Below, in pieces: positions 27,285 to 35,713 of a stretch of 64,000 bases of DNA. Position 1 is the stretch's first letter; every line of letters starts with the position of its first letter. The notes below the pieces were generated by a model. The model was not told the origin of the DNA, made no database searches, and saw only the letters and a program-made list of their open reading frames with translations. Source of the DNA: Flavobacterium sp. LPB0248 (GTDB taxonomy: Bacteria > Bacteroidota > Bacteroidia > Flavobacteriales > Flavobacteriaceae); NCBI RefSeq assembly GCF_013388355.1, contig NZ_CP058246.1, positions 2,790,001 to 2,854,000 on the forward strand. The letters are read 5' to 3'. The translations under genes and the position numbers were made by a program.

Positions 27285-27514
27285 TGGTTATAGTAACATT
27301 ACAAAGGGATAAGTGCATTGGCTGTAATTACTGTGTTGAGATGGATCCGATTCATTTTCAAATGTCAAAAAAAGACGGAAAGTCGGTTTTGATTCATTCG
27401 CAGAATGCAAAAGGATTTTTTACTTTAAAATCTCCTAATCATGCTATTGTGGAAAGCTGTGAATTGGCTGCGAAAGCTTGTCCAGTAAAGATTATTACGG
27501 TTAAAGAGACTTAG
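27284..27514 (+). CDS. Small one-cluster [4Fe-4S] ferredoxin
   Basis: 76 residues. CIGCNYC (C11, C14, C17) and ACPV (C66, followed by Pro) give the four ligands of a single [4Fe-4S] cluster; C59 is an extra cysteine. Its ATG overlaps the trhP stop codon by one base, so the two are translationally coupled. It is a plausible electron donor to the U32 hydroxylase or to its cluster; this partnership is inferred from the coupling alone. Confidence 0.87.
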   Translation: MVIVTLQRDKCIGCNYCVEMDPIHFQMSKKDGKSVLIHSQNAKGFFTLKSPNHAIVESCELAAKACPVKIITVKET

Positions 27515-27532
27515 GAATATTTTAATCACATC

Positions 27533-27562
27533 AAAAAGAGCCGCAAATGTGCGGCTCTTTTT
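27533..27562. terminator. Terminator after the ferredoxin gene
   Basis: AAAAAGAGCCGCA and TGCGGCTCTTTTT form a perfect 13-bp stem with a 4-base loop. A- and T-runs on both sides make it usable in either direction, but the membrane-protein gene on the other strand ends further downstream. Confidence 0.9.
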
Positions 27563-27602
27563 GGTTAAATAAGTTGTGGCAATTGTATTAATGTGCTGTT
27601 GT

Positions 27603-29036
27603 TTATGCTTCTTCAATTTTTACTGTTTCGATATTCTCATCAATTTCAGTACATTCTGGAGCTTCCCAAAATATAGCAATATGAAGATTATATATTCCAA
27701 TTGCGGCATAAGCGAGAATGCAGAAATAATAGAAACCGTTAGGGCGATCTTGAAATAAAAAGAATAAGAATCCCATAGCTAATAGTGCAAAACCTATCCA
27801 GACACCTTTTCTAAAGTATATTATAAAAACATACAACAAGACAACTAACCCACTTAAATAAATTAAGTCCTGACGGTTTAATTCAAGCCTTATAAATTTG
27901 TAAATGGCATAGGCACTCAGTAATAACAAAAGAAATACTTGAAAGTATGATTTCCTTTGATTTTCATCTTCTTCGATTTCCAAATATTCTTCATTCGTTA
28001 AAGGAGTGTTTTTGCGGAAAAAGAATAGAAAAGGAATTAAGTTAATTACAGGTATAAAACTCAACAGGTAAATCCAAAAAGGTCTTCTGCGTAAAGCAGC
28101 TAATTGCGAAAGCAATAGTTGGGAGAATAATAAATAGACAAATGTAATTTGAAAAATGACACGAATAACAGTATAGATATTGTTGTAAATTCCTGAAATA
28201 TTTGGACCTGAAGAATTGAACCAATTGACTGAAAACTGTTCTGTAAAAACCAAATGAACAGCAAGGAACGAAGTAAACAATAGAGAAAAATGTATCGTGA
28301 ATTTTTTATAGCTAAGAAAAGTAGCTGTAGGCATTTTTATAAAATTCCTAAAAGAAAATCCAGCATCTAATAGAAATATAAAATAGAAAAAAGTCAATAT
28401 CGAAAATAATCTAAAAAACACTACTTCATAAGGCGAAGCAGAGCCGTAAAAATCGCTAAAAGTTAATACAGAAACTGTTTTTTGATATAAAGCCTCGATG
28501 CTTATAGAAGTAAACATTCCTATTAGATAGCCTAAAAAGTTGATTTCTTTCCTATAAAGTATTTTTCCTCTTAAGAGACCATATAAGGCATATGGTTGCA
28601 AATAACCTAAAGCAAAATAAAGTATAAAAAAGGGACTATTAGCATAAGATTCGCGAAGATCTGAAAAAGTAAAGATTATGTCTGATAGTATTACTGGCAG
28701 GCATAGCAAAAGGAGATATTTTAGTTTATCGAATTTCTTTTCATTAACCGCTTCCCAGCCAAGAGCTATTATTATAATTAGGGCATTAATTATTGTGTTC
28801 AAAATATTTGCCCACAGAGGTAGGTTTTGAGGCCCTCGAAAAGGGATTAGCATACCTGATAATCCAGATCCTCCAACACTAGAAACGGAAAAATTATTGA
28901 TGATAAATTGTTTTATAATAAGAAGGAAGGCAATAATGGCAAGAGGGAATACGATCACCTTAAACTTTGAAAAGTTAAAATGGTAAAAATAATTTGTCTC
29001 CTCTTTTGGTTGGTTTGGTAAAACTTCGGTGTTCAT
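27603..29036 (-). CDS. Polytopic membrane protein of unknown function
   Basis: 477 residues from the ATG (a TTG 36 bp upstream is in frame but less likely). The first 30 residues are soluble, followed by about 11-12 hydrophobic helices, with charged loops such as RKNTPLTNEEYLEIEEDENQRK and an acidic C-terminal tail (PECTEIDENIETVKIEEA). I do not recognise a family. The even spread of helices suggests a transporter or a scaffold rather than an enzyme. It stands alone at the edge of the ankyrin island. Confidence 0.7.
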   Translation of the reverse strand: MNTEVLPNQPKEETNYFYHFNFSKFKVIVFPLAIIAFLLIIKQFIINNFSVSSVGGSGLSGMLIPFRGPQNLPLWANILNTIINALIIIIALGWEAVNEKKFDKLKYLLLLCLPVILSDIIFTFSDLRESYANSPFFILYFALGYLQPYALYGLLRGKILYRKEINFLGYLIGMFTSISIEALYQKTVSVLTFSDFYGSASPYEVVFFRLFSILTFFYFIFLLDAGFSFRNFIKMPTATFLSYKKFTIHFSLLFTSFLAVHLVFTEQFSVNWFNSSGPNISGIYNNIYTVIRVIFQITFVYLLFSQLLLSQLAALRRRPFWIYLLSFIPVINLIPFLFFFRKNTPLTNEEYLEIEEDENQRKSYFQVFLLLLLSAYAIYKFIRLELNRQDLIYLSGLVVLLYVFIIYFRKGVWIGFALLAMGFLFFLFQDRPNGFYYFCILAYAAIGIYNLHIAIFWEAPECTEIDENIETVKIEEA

Positions 29037-29132
29037 TTGTAGCGGTTTGTTTTGGGTTAGTTTAAATCTCAAAATTTTGGTACGAGTAAACTTAACAAAT
29101 TTTAATTCTTTTGAAATAAAAAAATGACTCTA

Positions 29133-29249
29133 TTTTGTGTAGTCGTCGCTACTGCGCGAACCCGATAGCGCGGATTTGAAACCCGTGCCCGTTCCAGTTA
29201 GCAAATCTTATTTATTCTTCCTGTTACCGCACGAATCCTTTTGTGTAGT
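29133..29249. repeat. Roughly 95-bp insertion flanked by 11-bp direct repeats
   Basis: TTTTGTGTAGT occurs at 29133-29143 and again at 29239-29249. The segment between is visibly richer in G+C than its surroundings (for example CTACTGCGCGAACCCGATAG, GGATTTGAAACCCGTGCCCG) and codes for nothing clear. The direct repeats look like a target duplication around a small non-autonomous element or an excision scar. Confidence 0.5.
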
Positions 29250-29259
29250 ACTTTTAGCT

Positions 29260-30324
29260 TTATCTTTTGTAATTAGGCTCGCTTAGTAAAATGGGTGTTG
29301 TATTTGCAAGAACCCATTTAGTAGCGAGTTCGCATAAAAAATTAAGTTCGTCGATTTCTCCATCTCCATTTTTACGAACATCTTTTATAATTAAAGCTGC
29401 TTTTTCAAGTTCGTCATCAGACAATGAATTATTTGAGGACAAATGGATAAAAAAGGCATCTAGCATTTTTTTAAAATTGATATCCCAATTTCCACCGCCA
29501 TTTCTATATATTTCATCTCTTACTTTTCCTGAAATGCGCACGACTTCCCCTTGTACGGTTTTTGAACTGCCCTTTGACGGTATTAAGAGATCCCATAGTT
29601 CTTCGAATTGTTTTTCCCAGGTTGTGTCCGTTACAGAAATGGGAGACACACCGTCGTGTAGAATACGTCTTTTTACTGGTGGAACATCAAACATCTCATA
29701 AAGTTGGTTTAATGCATTATCTGTCTCTTCTAAATAATCTTTGTTGAAATTTTCTCTGTGAAATTCAAAATCTTCTCCCTTTCGAATAACAGCATCTTTC
29801 ATAGCTTGCGTTATTTCGATATCAGTTTTTAAAAGTATTTTTGATATTTCGGCCAAATTTTTAAGATCAATGTTATTTGCTCTAACCAAAGCACGTTCCA
29901 AAGGAGTCTGTTTATAGGTATTCAATGCATTGGTGTCTGCCCCATATTCTATCAATTTTTTGACAGCATCTACATTAAAGCCGCTTCCACATGCAAAATG
30001 TAAAGGAGTATCTTTATAATTGTCTCTTGCATGTATGTTGGCACCGAGTTCTAATAAAGTTGAAATCTTACCAGTTCGTATCATTGCGTTTTGATGCAAT
30101 GCGGTACGGTTATAAGTATCAACAGCTTCCAAATCTGCGCCATTTTTTACTAGCCAAATTATAAGCTCATCGGGAATACCCCAAAAGCTTAACGCTGTTG
30201 TTTTTCCGTAACCGCCTCTTGCCTCCAATTCGCAGGTATCAAATACAGCTTTTAAAGCCTCAACGTCTTTCTTTTCAATTAATTCTTTAAAATTTTTCGG
30301 AAGCGTTTTCTTTTTCTTTGCCAT
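29260..30324 (-). CDS. Ankyrin-repeat protein with unknown C-terminal domain
   Basis: 354 residues, no signal peptide. Four to five ankyrin repeats span about 30-165 (TALHQNAMIRTGKISTLLELGA, TPLHFACGSGF...KKLIEYGADTNA). The C-terminal 160 residues are a separate domain with WEKQFEELWDLLIPSKG and GKVRDEIYRNGGGNWD, for which I have no family name. The Lys-rich start MAKKKKTLPKNF is probably exposed. It is the last gene of a four-gene minus-strand island. Confidence 0.8.
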   Translation of the reverse strand: MAKKKKTLPKNFKELIEKKDVEALKAVFDTCELEARGGYGKTTALSFWGIPDELIIWLVKNGADLEAVDTYNRTALHQNAMIRTGKISTLLELGANIHARDNYKDTPLHFACGSGFNVDAVKKLIEYGADTNALNTYKQTPLERALVRANNIDLKNLAEISKILLKTDIEITQAMKDAVIRKGEDFEFHRENFNKDYLEETDNALNQLYEMFDVPPVKRRILHDGVSPISVTDTTWEKQFEELWDLLIPSKGSSKTVQGEVVRISGKVRDEIYRNGGGNWDINFKKMLDAFFIHLSSNNSLSDDELEKAALIIKDVRKNGDGEIDELNFLCELATKWVLANTTPILLSEPNYKR

Positions 30325-30367
30325 TCTTTTTATTCCTTTTTTAAATCATTGATCAAGATGTGTGATT

Positions 30368-30910
30368 TCAGATGCCTATTTTAGCATTTATATTATGCTT
30401 GTCAACATAAGTTTGTGCCACATTCATCAATTTGGTAAATCTTGCATCTATTTCGCTTTGAGTTGAAGCATCAAAATCAGCAATTGCTTTTTCAATTTGT
30501 TCTGGTGAAGCCTTTTCGTCTTTCAATTTTGCGATTGGTACATAACCTTCCTTCTGTTTCGCAATTGCATAAGAAAACAAGTCTTTTGAGGCCTGAAGAA
30601 GTTCTCTATTGTCTTCATCTTCCGGTATGTCCTGAATCGTTTTTAATCTAGCTTCTAAATTAGTTATATCGTATTTAAAAGAATCTTGATAAGTAGACGG
30701 AATCATTTTCTTTTGCGTTTCATCATAAACCTGAGGCTCAGATTGAAGCTTTTCATTAATTTCCTTACTTCCAAAACGAGATAACAAATTCGAATTTAAA
30801 GCGGCAATTTCAAAGGTTTTTTCTGGAGAGAGGTTGGTGCAAGAACTAGAAACAATAGCTGTAGCGATTAATACTAAAAATAGAGTTGTGGTATTTAAGA
30901 TTTTTTTCAT
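30368..30910 (-). CDS. Small lipoprotein of unknown function
   Basis: 180 residues. A signal peptide with lipobox VSSSC places the acyl-cysteine near residue 24. The mature part is helical and highly charged (ETQKKMIPSTYQDSFKYDITNLEARLKTIQ). No known family recognised. It lies between two ankyrin genes on the same strand with gaps of 18-44 bp, so it is likely cotranscribed with them and may act in the same pathway at the periplasmic membrane face. Confidence 0.75.
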   Translation of the reverse strand: MKKILNTTTLFLVLIATAIVSSSCTNLSPEKTFEIAALNSNLLSRFGSKEINEKLQSEPQVYDETQKKMIPSTYQDSFKYDITNLEARLKTIQDIPEDEDNRELLQASKDLFSYAIAKQKEGYVPIAKLKDEKASPEQIEKAIADFDASTQSEIDARFTKLMNVAQTYVDKHNINAKIGI

Positions 30911-30928
30911 TGTGGGTTTATTTATTAT

Positions 30929-32275
30929 TTATCCTTTTAAAATTTTACTTTTCTCAACATCAAATTCTTCCGAAGTCAAGATTCCGGCATCTAGAAGTTC
31001 TTTTAAATCTAATAATGCTTTTTTCTTGGCTTCCATCGAATTTGAAGCTTCAGTTTTTGGTGCTTCTTGCGGAACATTTATTGAGGTTACAACCGTTCCA
31101 GACGGAGCATATTTCAGAATCAGTTCTGTAATTTCATTAAAACCTTTTACATTCGAGTAATCAATTGCTTTTTGTTCTTTTACGTTTACGATTGAAGCAT
31201 CGGCTTTGTTATCTAATAAATATTTTACAACATCTTTCTTTCCGTTAGCGGCACTGTAATGCAAAGGCGTATTTCCAGATTCGTCTTGAATGTTAATGTT
31301 TGCTCCAGCTTCGATAAGCAGTTTCACCATGCTAAGGTTTCCTTTTTTGGTAGCTACATGCAATAGGCTTTCGCCGCCATAAGTATAAGAATCGTTAAGG
31401 GTAAAAGTAGATTCGTTTGAGATATTTGTTGCGCTTACAATCCAATCCAAATAATCATTCATCGATGAAGTATCGTTGGCAACAGGCTTGCTATAGTTCA
31501 CATCAACTCCGTTTTCTAAAAACAAGGCCACAATCTCTTTTTGATTATTCGCGCAAGCGTACCAAATCGGAGAATATCCATTGTTACTTGAAGTAAATAC
31601 ATCAGAACCTCTTTCAATCAATAATTTAGCTAACATTCTGTTGGTTTCGTAACAAGCAATTAACAGTGCATTTTCACCAGAATGATTAGTGTGGTTTATA
31701 TCAGCGCCATTGTCCAGAAGCAAAGTCACCATCGGAATCGATTTGGTATAACAAGCATAAATAAGTGGCGTATTTCCCTGTTTATCGGTTACGTTAATAT
31801 CGGCTCCATTGTCTAAAAGCAGTTGGATAATTTCTCTGTTTAATTTTGTTGAAGCTAATATTAAAGGGGTTTCTCCGTTGTTATTCAGCAGATTAACATC
31901 GGTTCCTGCTTGAAGCAACTTTGTTGCGATTTCAATTTGAGCCGTTTGAACGACTAAATGTAGGAGACTATTTCCGTATTTATCATTCTTTGTGATTTCT
32001 GCTCCATTTTCTAAAAGATAAAGTGCGGTTTGTTTCTGTTTTTGAAGACAGGCAAAGTACAAAGGCGTTTCTCCCTGATGATCTTCGTAGTTAATATCGG
32101 CACCTTCTTCGTGTAGAATTTTTACAATATCAAGATAACCGCGGTGCGCGGCATAATGAATCGCAGTTCTCCCTTTTTCATCGGTATATTTTGGATCTAC
32201 TTCTTTGTTTTGAAGCAGCAATTCGGCTATTTTTCGGTTCCCATTTTCACAGGCAACTATGAATGACATTGACAT
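30929..32275 (-). CDS. Ankyrin-repeat protein with C-terminal SHOCT motif
   Basis: 448 residues, no signal peptide. About ten ankyrin repeats run from residue 5 to 390 (for example GRTAIHYAAHRGYLDIVKILHEEGADINYEDH). A low-complexity linker (PQEAPKTEASNS) leads to KALLDLKELLDAGILTSEEFDVEKSKIL, a SHOCT (short C-terminal) motif often found at the end of multidomain proteins as an oligomerisation element. Two ATG codons two residues apart could both start it. It belongs to the four-gene ankyrin island. Confidence 0.85.
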   Translation of the reverse strand: MSMSFIVACENGNRKIAELLLQNKEVDPKYTDEKGRTAIHYAAHRGYLDIVKILHEEGADINYEDHQGETPLYFACLQKQKQTALYLLENGAEITKNDKYGNSLLHLVVQTAQIEIATKLLQAGTDVNLLNNNGETPLILASTKLNREIIQLLLDNGADINVTDKQGNTPLIYACYTKSIPMVTLLLDNGADINHTNHSGENALLIACYETNRMLAKLLIERGSDVFTSSNNGYSPIWYACANNQKEIVALFLENGVDVNYSKPVANDTSSMNDYLDWIVSATNISNESTFTLNDSYTYGGESLLHVATKKGNLSMVKLLIEAGANINIQDESGNTPLHYSAANGKKDVVKYLLDNKADASIVNVKEQKAIDYSNVKGFNEITELILKYAPSGTVVTSINVPQEAPKTEASNSMEAKKKALLDLKELLDAGILTSEEFDVEKSKILKG

Positions 32276-32304
32276 CTTTGAGTAGTTTTAAGTAAATGAT
32301 CGTT

Positions 32305-33486
32305 TTATTGTTTCATTAAAAGTTCAACGGTTTTAATTTTGAGGTTATCTCCAGAAGCAAGCATTAAAGCAGTTTCGTCTTTGTCGTTTGTAATAGAAAT
32401 ATCTGCACCTTGATCTAATAACAGTTTTACTTTTCTATAGGTTTCTTTTGCCATTTCTGCATCATAATTGACATTATAAGCGCATACTTTATGCAAAATG
32501 GTGTTTCCTTGATTGTCTTGTTCATTTACATCTAAAGAAACATTTTCTAAAACAGATTTTAAGATATCCGATTTCTTTTCGACAATAAAATCAATTCCCG
32601 ATTTAGGCTGTCCGTAATATTGTGCGCAGAAATTTACATCGGCACCATCAGACAATAATCTTTCTATGAATGAGATATCACTTGCAGAACCCGAAGCAGA
32701 ACTGATAAAACTAGTAAATAGAGTTCGGCCGTCTTTATTTACAATATTAAAATTAGGAGAAGAAATTGAAGTTAAAGCATCGTACATATCAAATGAAAGC
32801 TGCTCAGCAACAGCATAATAAAAAGCTGTATTGTTGAGGTTGTCAGTTTCGTTTGGATCTGCTCCGTTTTCTAGTAAAAAAGGGATTAGTTCTTTTCTGT
32901 TTCTTTTTACGGCACATAAAAGTGGAGTAGTTCCCACGATATTTTTTTCGTTAATGTCAACTCCGTTATTTGTTAAAATGGTTATGTACTCTTTCACTTT
33001 TTCAGGATCTAGTCCATAAACATTCAAAACAGCATGAATAAAATTTTCGTCTGCATTGTTCTTATACTGAGTGTTAGCCCCAAAATCATCAACTAAAACT
33101 TGAACTATTTTTGGCGAAACACCTTTTTCAAGAAAATAGCCAAGAAGGGTTTTGTCACTTATTTCATCGTTAATGTTATCCATTTTCGACATCAATTCCT
33201 TGAAAAAAGCAATTGACTCTTCATCATTTTTTAAATATAAACTCAAAGGTTTGAAAATAGATTGATCAAAACTGTCCAATTCGTAAATATCGGTTTCAAT
33301 AAATCCGGCTTTTATTAATTTTTCTATAAAATCAATTTCTTTGGCATCAATGATTTTACCAGCAATCTGCGAAAAATTGTTTTTTAGATATTGTTCGTTA
33401 AATTTTTCTCCGTTATTTAGGCATTCTCTGGCCTCGTCAAATTTTCCCTGAAAAAGGAAATTTTCAATCTGGTTTTGTGTTTGCAT
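32305..33486 (-). CDS. Ankyrin-repeat protein
   Basis: 393 residues, cytoplasmic. The N-terminal 130 residues are divergent helical repeats, then clear ankyrin units (GTTPLLCAVKRNRKELIPFLLENGADPNETDNLNNTAFYYA; GNTILHKVCAYNVNYD...KVKLLLDQGADISITNDKDETALMLAS). First gene of the four-gene minus-strand set, so its upstream region probably holds the operon promoter, though no convincing -7/-33 pair is visible there. Function unknown; ankyrin clusters of this kind mediate protein binding. Confidence 0.85.
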   Translation of the reverse strand: MQTQNQIENFLFQGKFDEARECLNNGEKFNEQYLKNNFSQIAGKIIDAKEIDFIEKLIKAGFIETDIYELDSFDQSIFKPLSLYLKNDEESIAFFKELMSKMDNINDEISDKTLLGYFLEKGVSPKIVQVLVDDFGANTQYKNNADENFIHAVLNVYGLDPEKVKEYITILTNNGVDINEKNIVGTTPLLCAVKRNRKELIPFLLENGADPNETDNLNNTAFYYAVAEQLSFDMYDALTSISSPNFNIVNKDGRTLFTSFISSASGSASDISFIERLLSDGADVNFCAQYYGQPKSGIDFIVEKKSDILKSVLENVSLDVNEQDNQGNTILHKVCAYNVNYDAEMAKETYRKVKLLLDQGADISITNDKDETALMLASGDNLKIKTVELLMKQ

Positions 33487-33836
33487 TGTGATGAATTTTA
33501 AAATGAAAGATTAAGATTTGAAAGTGCCTAAAATTGGGCTTTTTCAAACTATGTTGTAAGATAAAACATAAAAATGCTAAATATATTTCAGGATAAAAAG
33601 TTGAATTACCATTTTAGGTCATAAAACTTACAGAATAAGTTTTTTTTGGAGAATATTTCAAAAATAAGAAGAGAAGTGGAGTAATTTGGTAAAAAATTGC
33701 GTACAAAAAAACCGGTTTTTTAATTTAACAGGCCTTTAGTTTTTATGCATAAAAAGCAAAATAAAAAAAATACTATCTTTACCGATCAAACGTTTATGAA
33801 CTTAAGCTGCATTCTGGCAGCACTACATATATAATT
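33487..33836. other. Divergent intergenic region with two perfect 16-bp palindromes
   Basis: A 350-bp gene-free gap between the ankyrin island and the PSP1-gldH operon. AAAAAACCGGTTTTTT (33706-33721) and TTTTTATGCATAAAAA (33740-33755) are both perfect palindromes with centres 34 bp apart. A weak -7-like TATCTTTA follows at 33774-33781. No small gene is evident. Confidence 0.6.
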
Positions 33837-35240
33837 ATGGCATGTACAAGTTGTTCAACCTCAGACGGTGGCGCACCAAAAGGTTGTAAAAATAATGGGA
33901 CTTGCGGCACCGATAGCTGCAATAAATTGACGGTTTTTGACTGGCTTTCGAACATGAGTCCTTCTAACGGAGAGGCGATTTTTGATTGTGTTGAGGTTCG
34001 TTTTAAAAACGGACGCAAGGAATTTTTTAGAAATTCGGAGAGATTAACTTTAAGTATTGGCGACATTGTAGCAACTGTTGCTTCGCCAGGACATGATATT
34101 GGAATTGTGACTCTTACAGGAGAATTGGTAAAGATTCAAATGAAGAAAAAAGGAGTGAATTACGAAAGTAATGATGTTCCAAAAATTTATAGAAAAGCAT
34201 CTCAAAAAGATATTGATATCTGGTCTGTAGCGCGTGATCGTGAAGAACCAATGAAAGTTCGTGCTCGTGAATTGGCGATTCAGCATAAACTGGAAATGAA
34301 AATTTCGGATATCGAATTTCAAGGAGACGGTTCTAAAGCGACTTTTTACTACACAGCAAATGATCGTGTCGATTTTAGAATGCTGATTAAAGATTTTGCC
34401 AAAGAATTCAGTACTAGAGTAGAGATGAAACAAGTTGGTTTCCGCCAGGAAGCGGCTCGTTTAGGTGGAGTTGGTTCTTGCGGACGTGAACTTTGCTGTT
34501 CGACTTGGTTAACAGATTTTAGAAGTGTAAATACATCAGCAGCTCGTTATCAGCAATTATCATTGAATCCGCAGAAATTGGCGGGACAATGCGGTAAATT
34601 AAAATGCTGTCTAAACTATGAGTTAGACACTTACATGGACGCATTAAAAGATTTTCCGGATTACGACACTAAATTGATTACGGAAAAAGGTGATGCAGTT
34701 TGTCAAAAACAAGATATTTTTAAAGGTTTAATGTGGTTTGCTTACACTAATAATTTTGCAAACTGGCATGTTTTAAAAATTGATCAGGTAAAAGAAATTA
34801 TTGCTGAAAATAAGCAGAAAAACAAAGTCTCATCTCTAGAAGATTTTGCTGTTGAGGTAGTTGCAGAACCAGAAAAAGATTTCAATAATGCAATGGGACA
34901 AGAGAGTTTGACTCGTTTTGACCAGCCAAAAAGAAAGAAAAAAACAAATCGCAAACGCAAGCAAAGTACGGAAACGGCTGGTGTTGCAACTCCAGTGAAA
35001 CCACAGCAGGAGAAAAACACGAATAACAATGCTAAACCAGTAGGAAATAATAATCCGAACAATGCTGGAAACGCAAATAATGGTAATGCTGGGACTAAAC
35101 CAAACAATCCAAACAAGCCAAATCATAAGAAAAAGCATAATTCGAATAAAAACAATCCGAATAAGCAAAATTCAAATGAAAATAAACCTGCTGAACCTAG
35201 GAAACCAATAACGAATACTAAAAATGAGAATAAAAAATAG
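33837..35240 (+). CDS. ricT: PSP1-domain protein (RicT/YaaT homologue)
   Basis: 467 residues. A Cys-rich N terminus (C3, C6, C17, C23, C28) precedes the PSP1 domain, whose cysteine motifs GGVGSCGRELCCSTWL and GQCGKLKCCLNYE match the [4Fe-4S]-binding positions of B. subtilis RicT, part of the Y-complex that affects mRNA processing. The last 90 residues are a Lys/Asn/Pro-rich low-complexity tail not found in RicT. The stop overlaps the gldH start by 17 bp. A DNA- or RNA-associated role is inferred. Confidence 0.88.
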   Translation: MACTSCSTSDGGAPKGCKNNGTCGTDSCNKLTVFDWLSNMSPSNGEAIFDCVEVRFKNGRKEFFRNSERLTLSIGDIVATVASPGHDIGIVTLTGELVKIQMKKKGVNYESNDVPKIYRKASQKDIDIWSVARDREEPMKVRARELAIQHKLEMKISDIEFQGDGSKATFYYTANDRVDFRMLIKDFAKEFSTRVEMKQVGFRQEAARLGGVGSCGRELCCSTWLTDFRSVNTSAARYQQLSLNPQKLAGQCGKLKCCLNYELDTYMDALKDFPDYDTKLITEKGDAVCQKQDIFKGLMWFAYTNNFANWHVLKIDQVKEIIAENKQKNKVSSLEDFAVEVVAEPEKDFNNAMGQESLTRFDQPKRKKKTNRKRKQSTETAGVATPVKPQQEKNTNNNAKPVGNNNPNNAGNANNGNAGTKPNNPNKPNHKKKHNSNKNNPNKQNSNENKPAEPRKPITNTKNENKK

Positions 35241-35703
35241 CGGAATTCTTCTCTTGGCAGCAATACTTCTTTTTTCTTGTGATAAAAAAAGAGTATTTGA
35301 TGAGTATAAATCTGTTGGAAGTGCGTGGCATAAAGACAGTATTATAAGCTTTGATCTGCCGGTTTTAGATTCTACAAAAAAATACAATGCCTTTGTAAAC
35401 ATACGAGATAACAACAATTATCCGTTTAATAATTTGTTTTTGATTGTGGCTTTAGAAACCCCAAGTGGTTTCACAAAAGTAGATACGTTAGAATATCAAA
35501 TGGCAGCACCTGACGGGACTTTATTAGGAAATGGGTTTTCTGATATAAAAGAAAGCAAACTCTTTTACAAAGAAGATGTAAAATTTACAGGAAAATATAA
35601 AGTTCATATCAAACAAGCTGTTAGACAATCAGGTAAAATTCCTGGAGTTGAAGCTTTGCAAGGAATTACAGACGTTGGTTTTAGAATAGAACAAAAAGAT
35701 TAG
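35224..35703 (+). CDS. gldH: Gliding motility lipoprotein GldH
   Basis: 159 residues. The lipobox AILLFSC anchors it after processing at about Cys19. The mature sequence (VFDEYKSVGSAWHKDSIISFDLPVLDSTKKYNAFVNIRDNNNYPFNN) is typical of GldH, one of the lipoproteins needed for gliding and linked to type IX secretion in Flavobacterium. It overlaps the PSP1 gene by 17 bp and is followed 10 bp later by a PBP1A gene, so it is an internal operon member. Confidence 0.9.
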   Translation: MRIKNSGILLLAAILLFSCDKKRVFDEYKSVGSAWHKDSIISFDLPVLDSTKKYNAFVNIRDNNNYPFNNLFLIVALETPSGFTKVDTLEYQMAAPDGTLLGNGFSDIKESKLFYKEDVKFTGKYKVHIKQAVRQSGKIPGVEALQGITDVGFRIEQKD

Positions 35704-35713
35704 AAAAATAGTT

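Noticed and set aside
29133..29249. A tRNA gene or other structured RNA in the GC-rich patch
   Set aside because: No cloverleaf, anticodon arm or CCA-type end can be folded; direct repeats explain the edges better.
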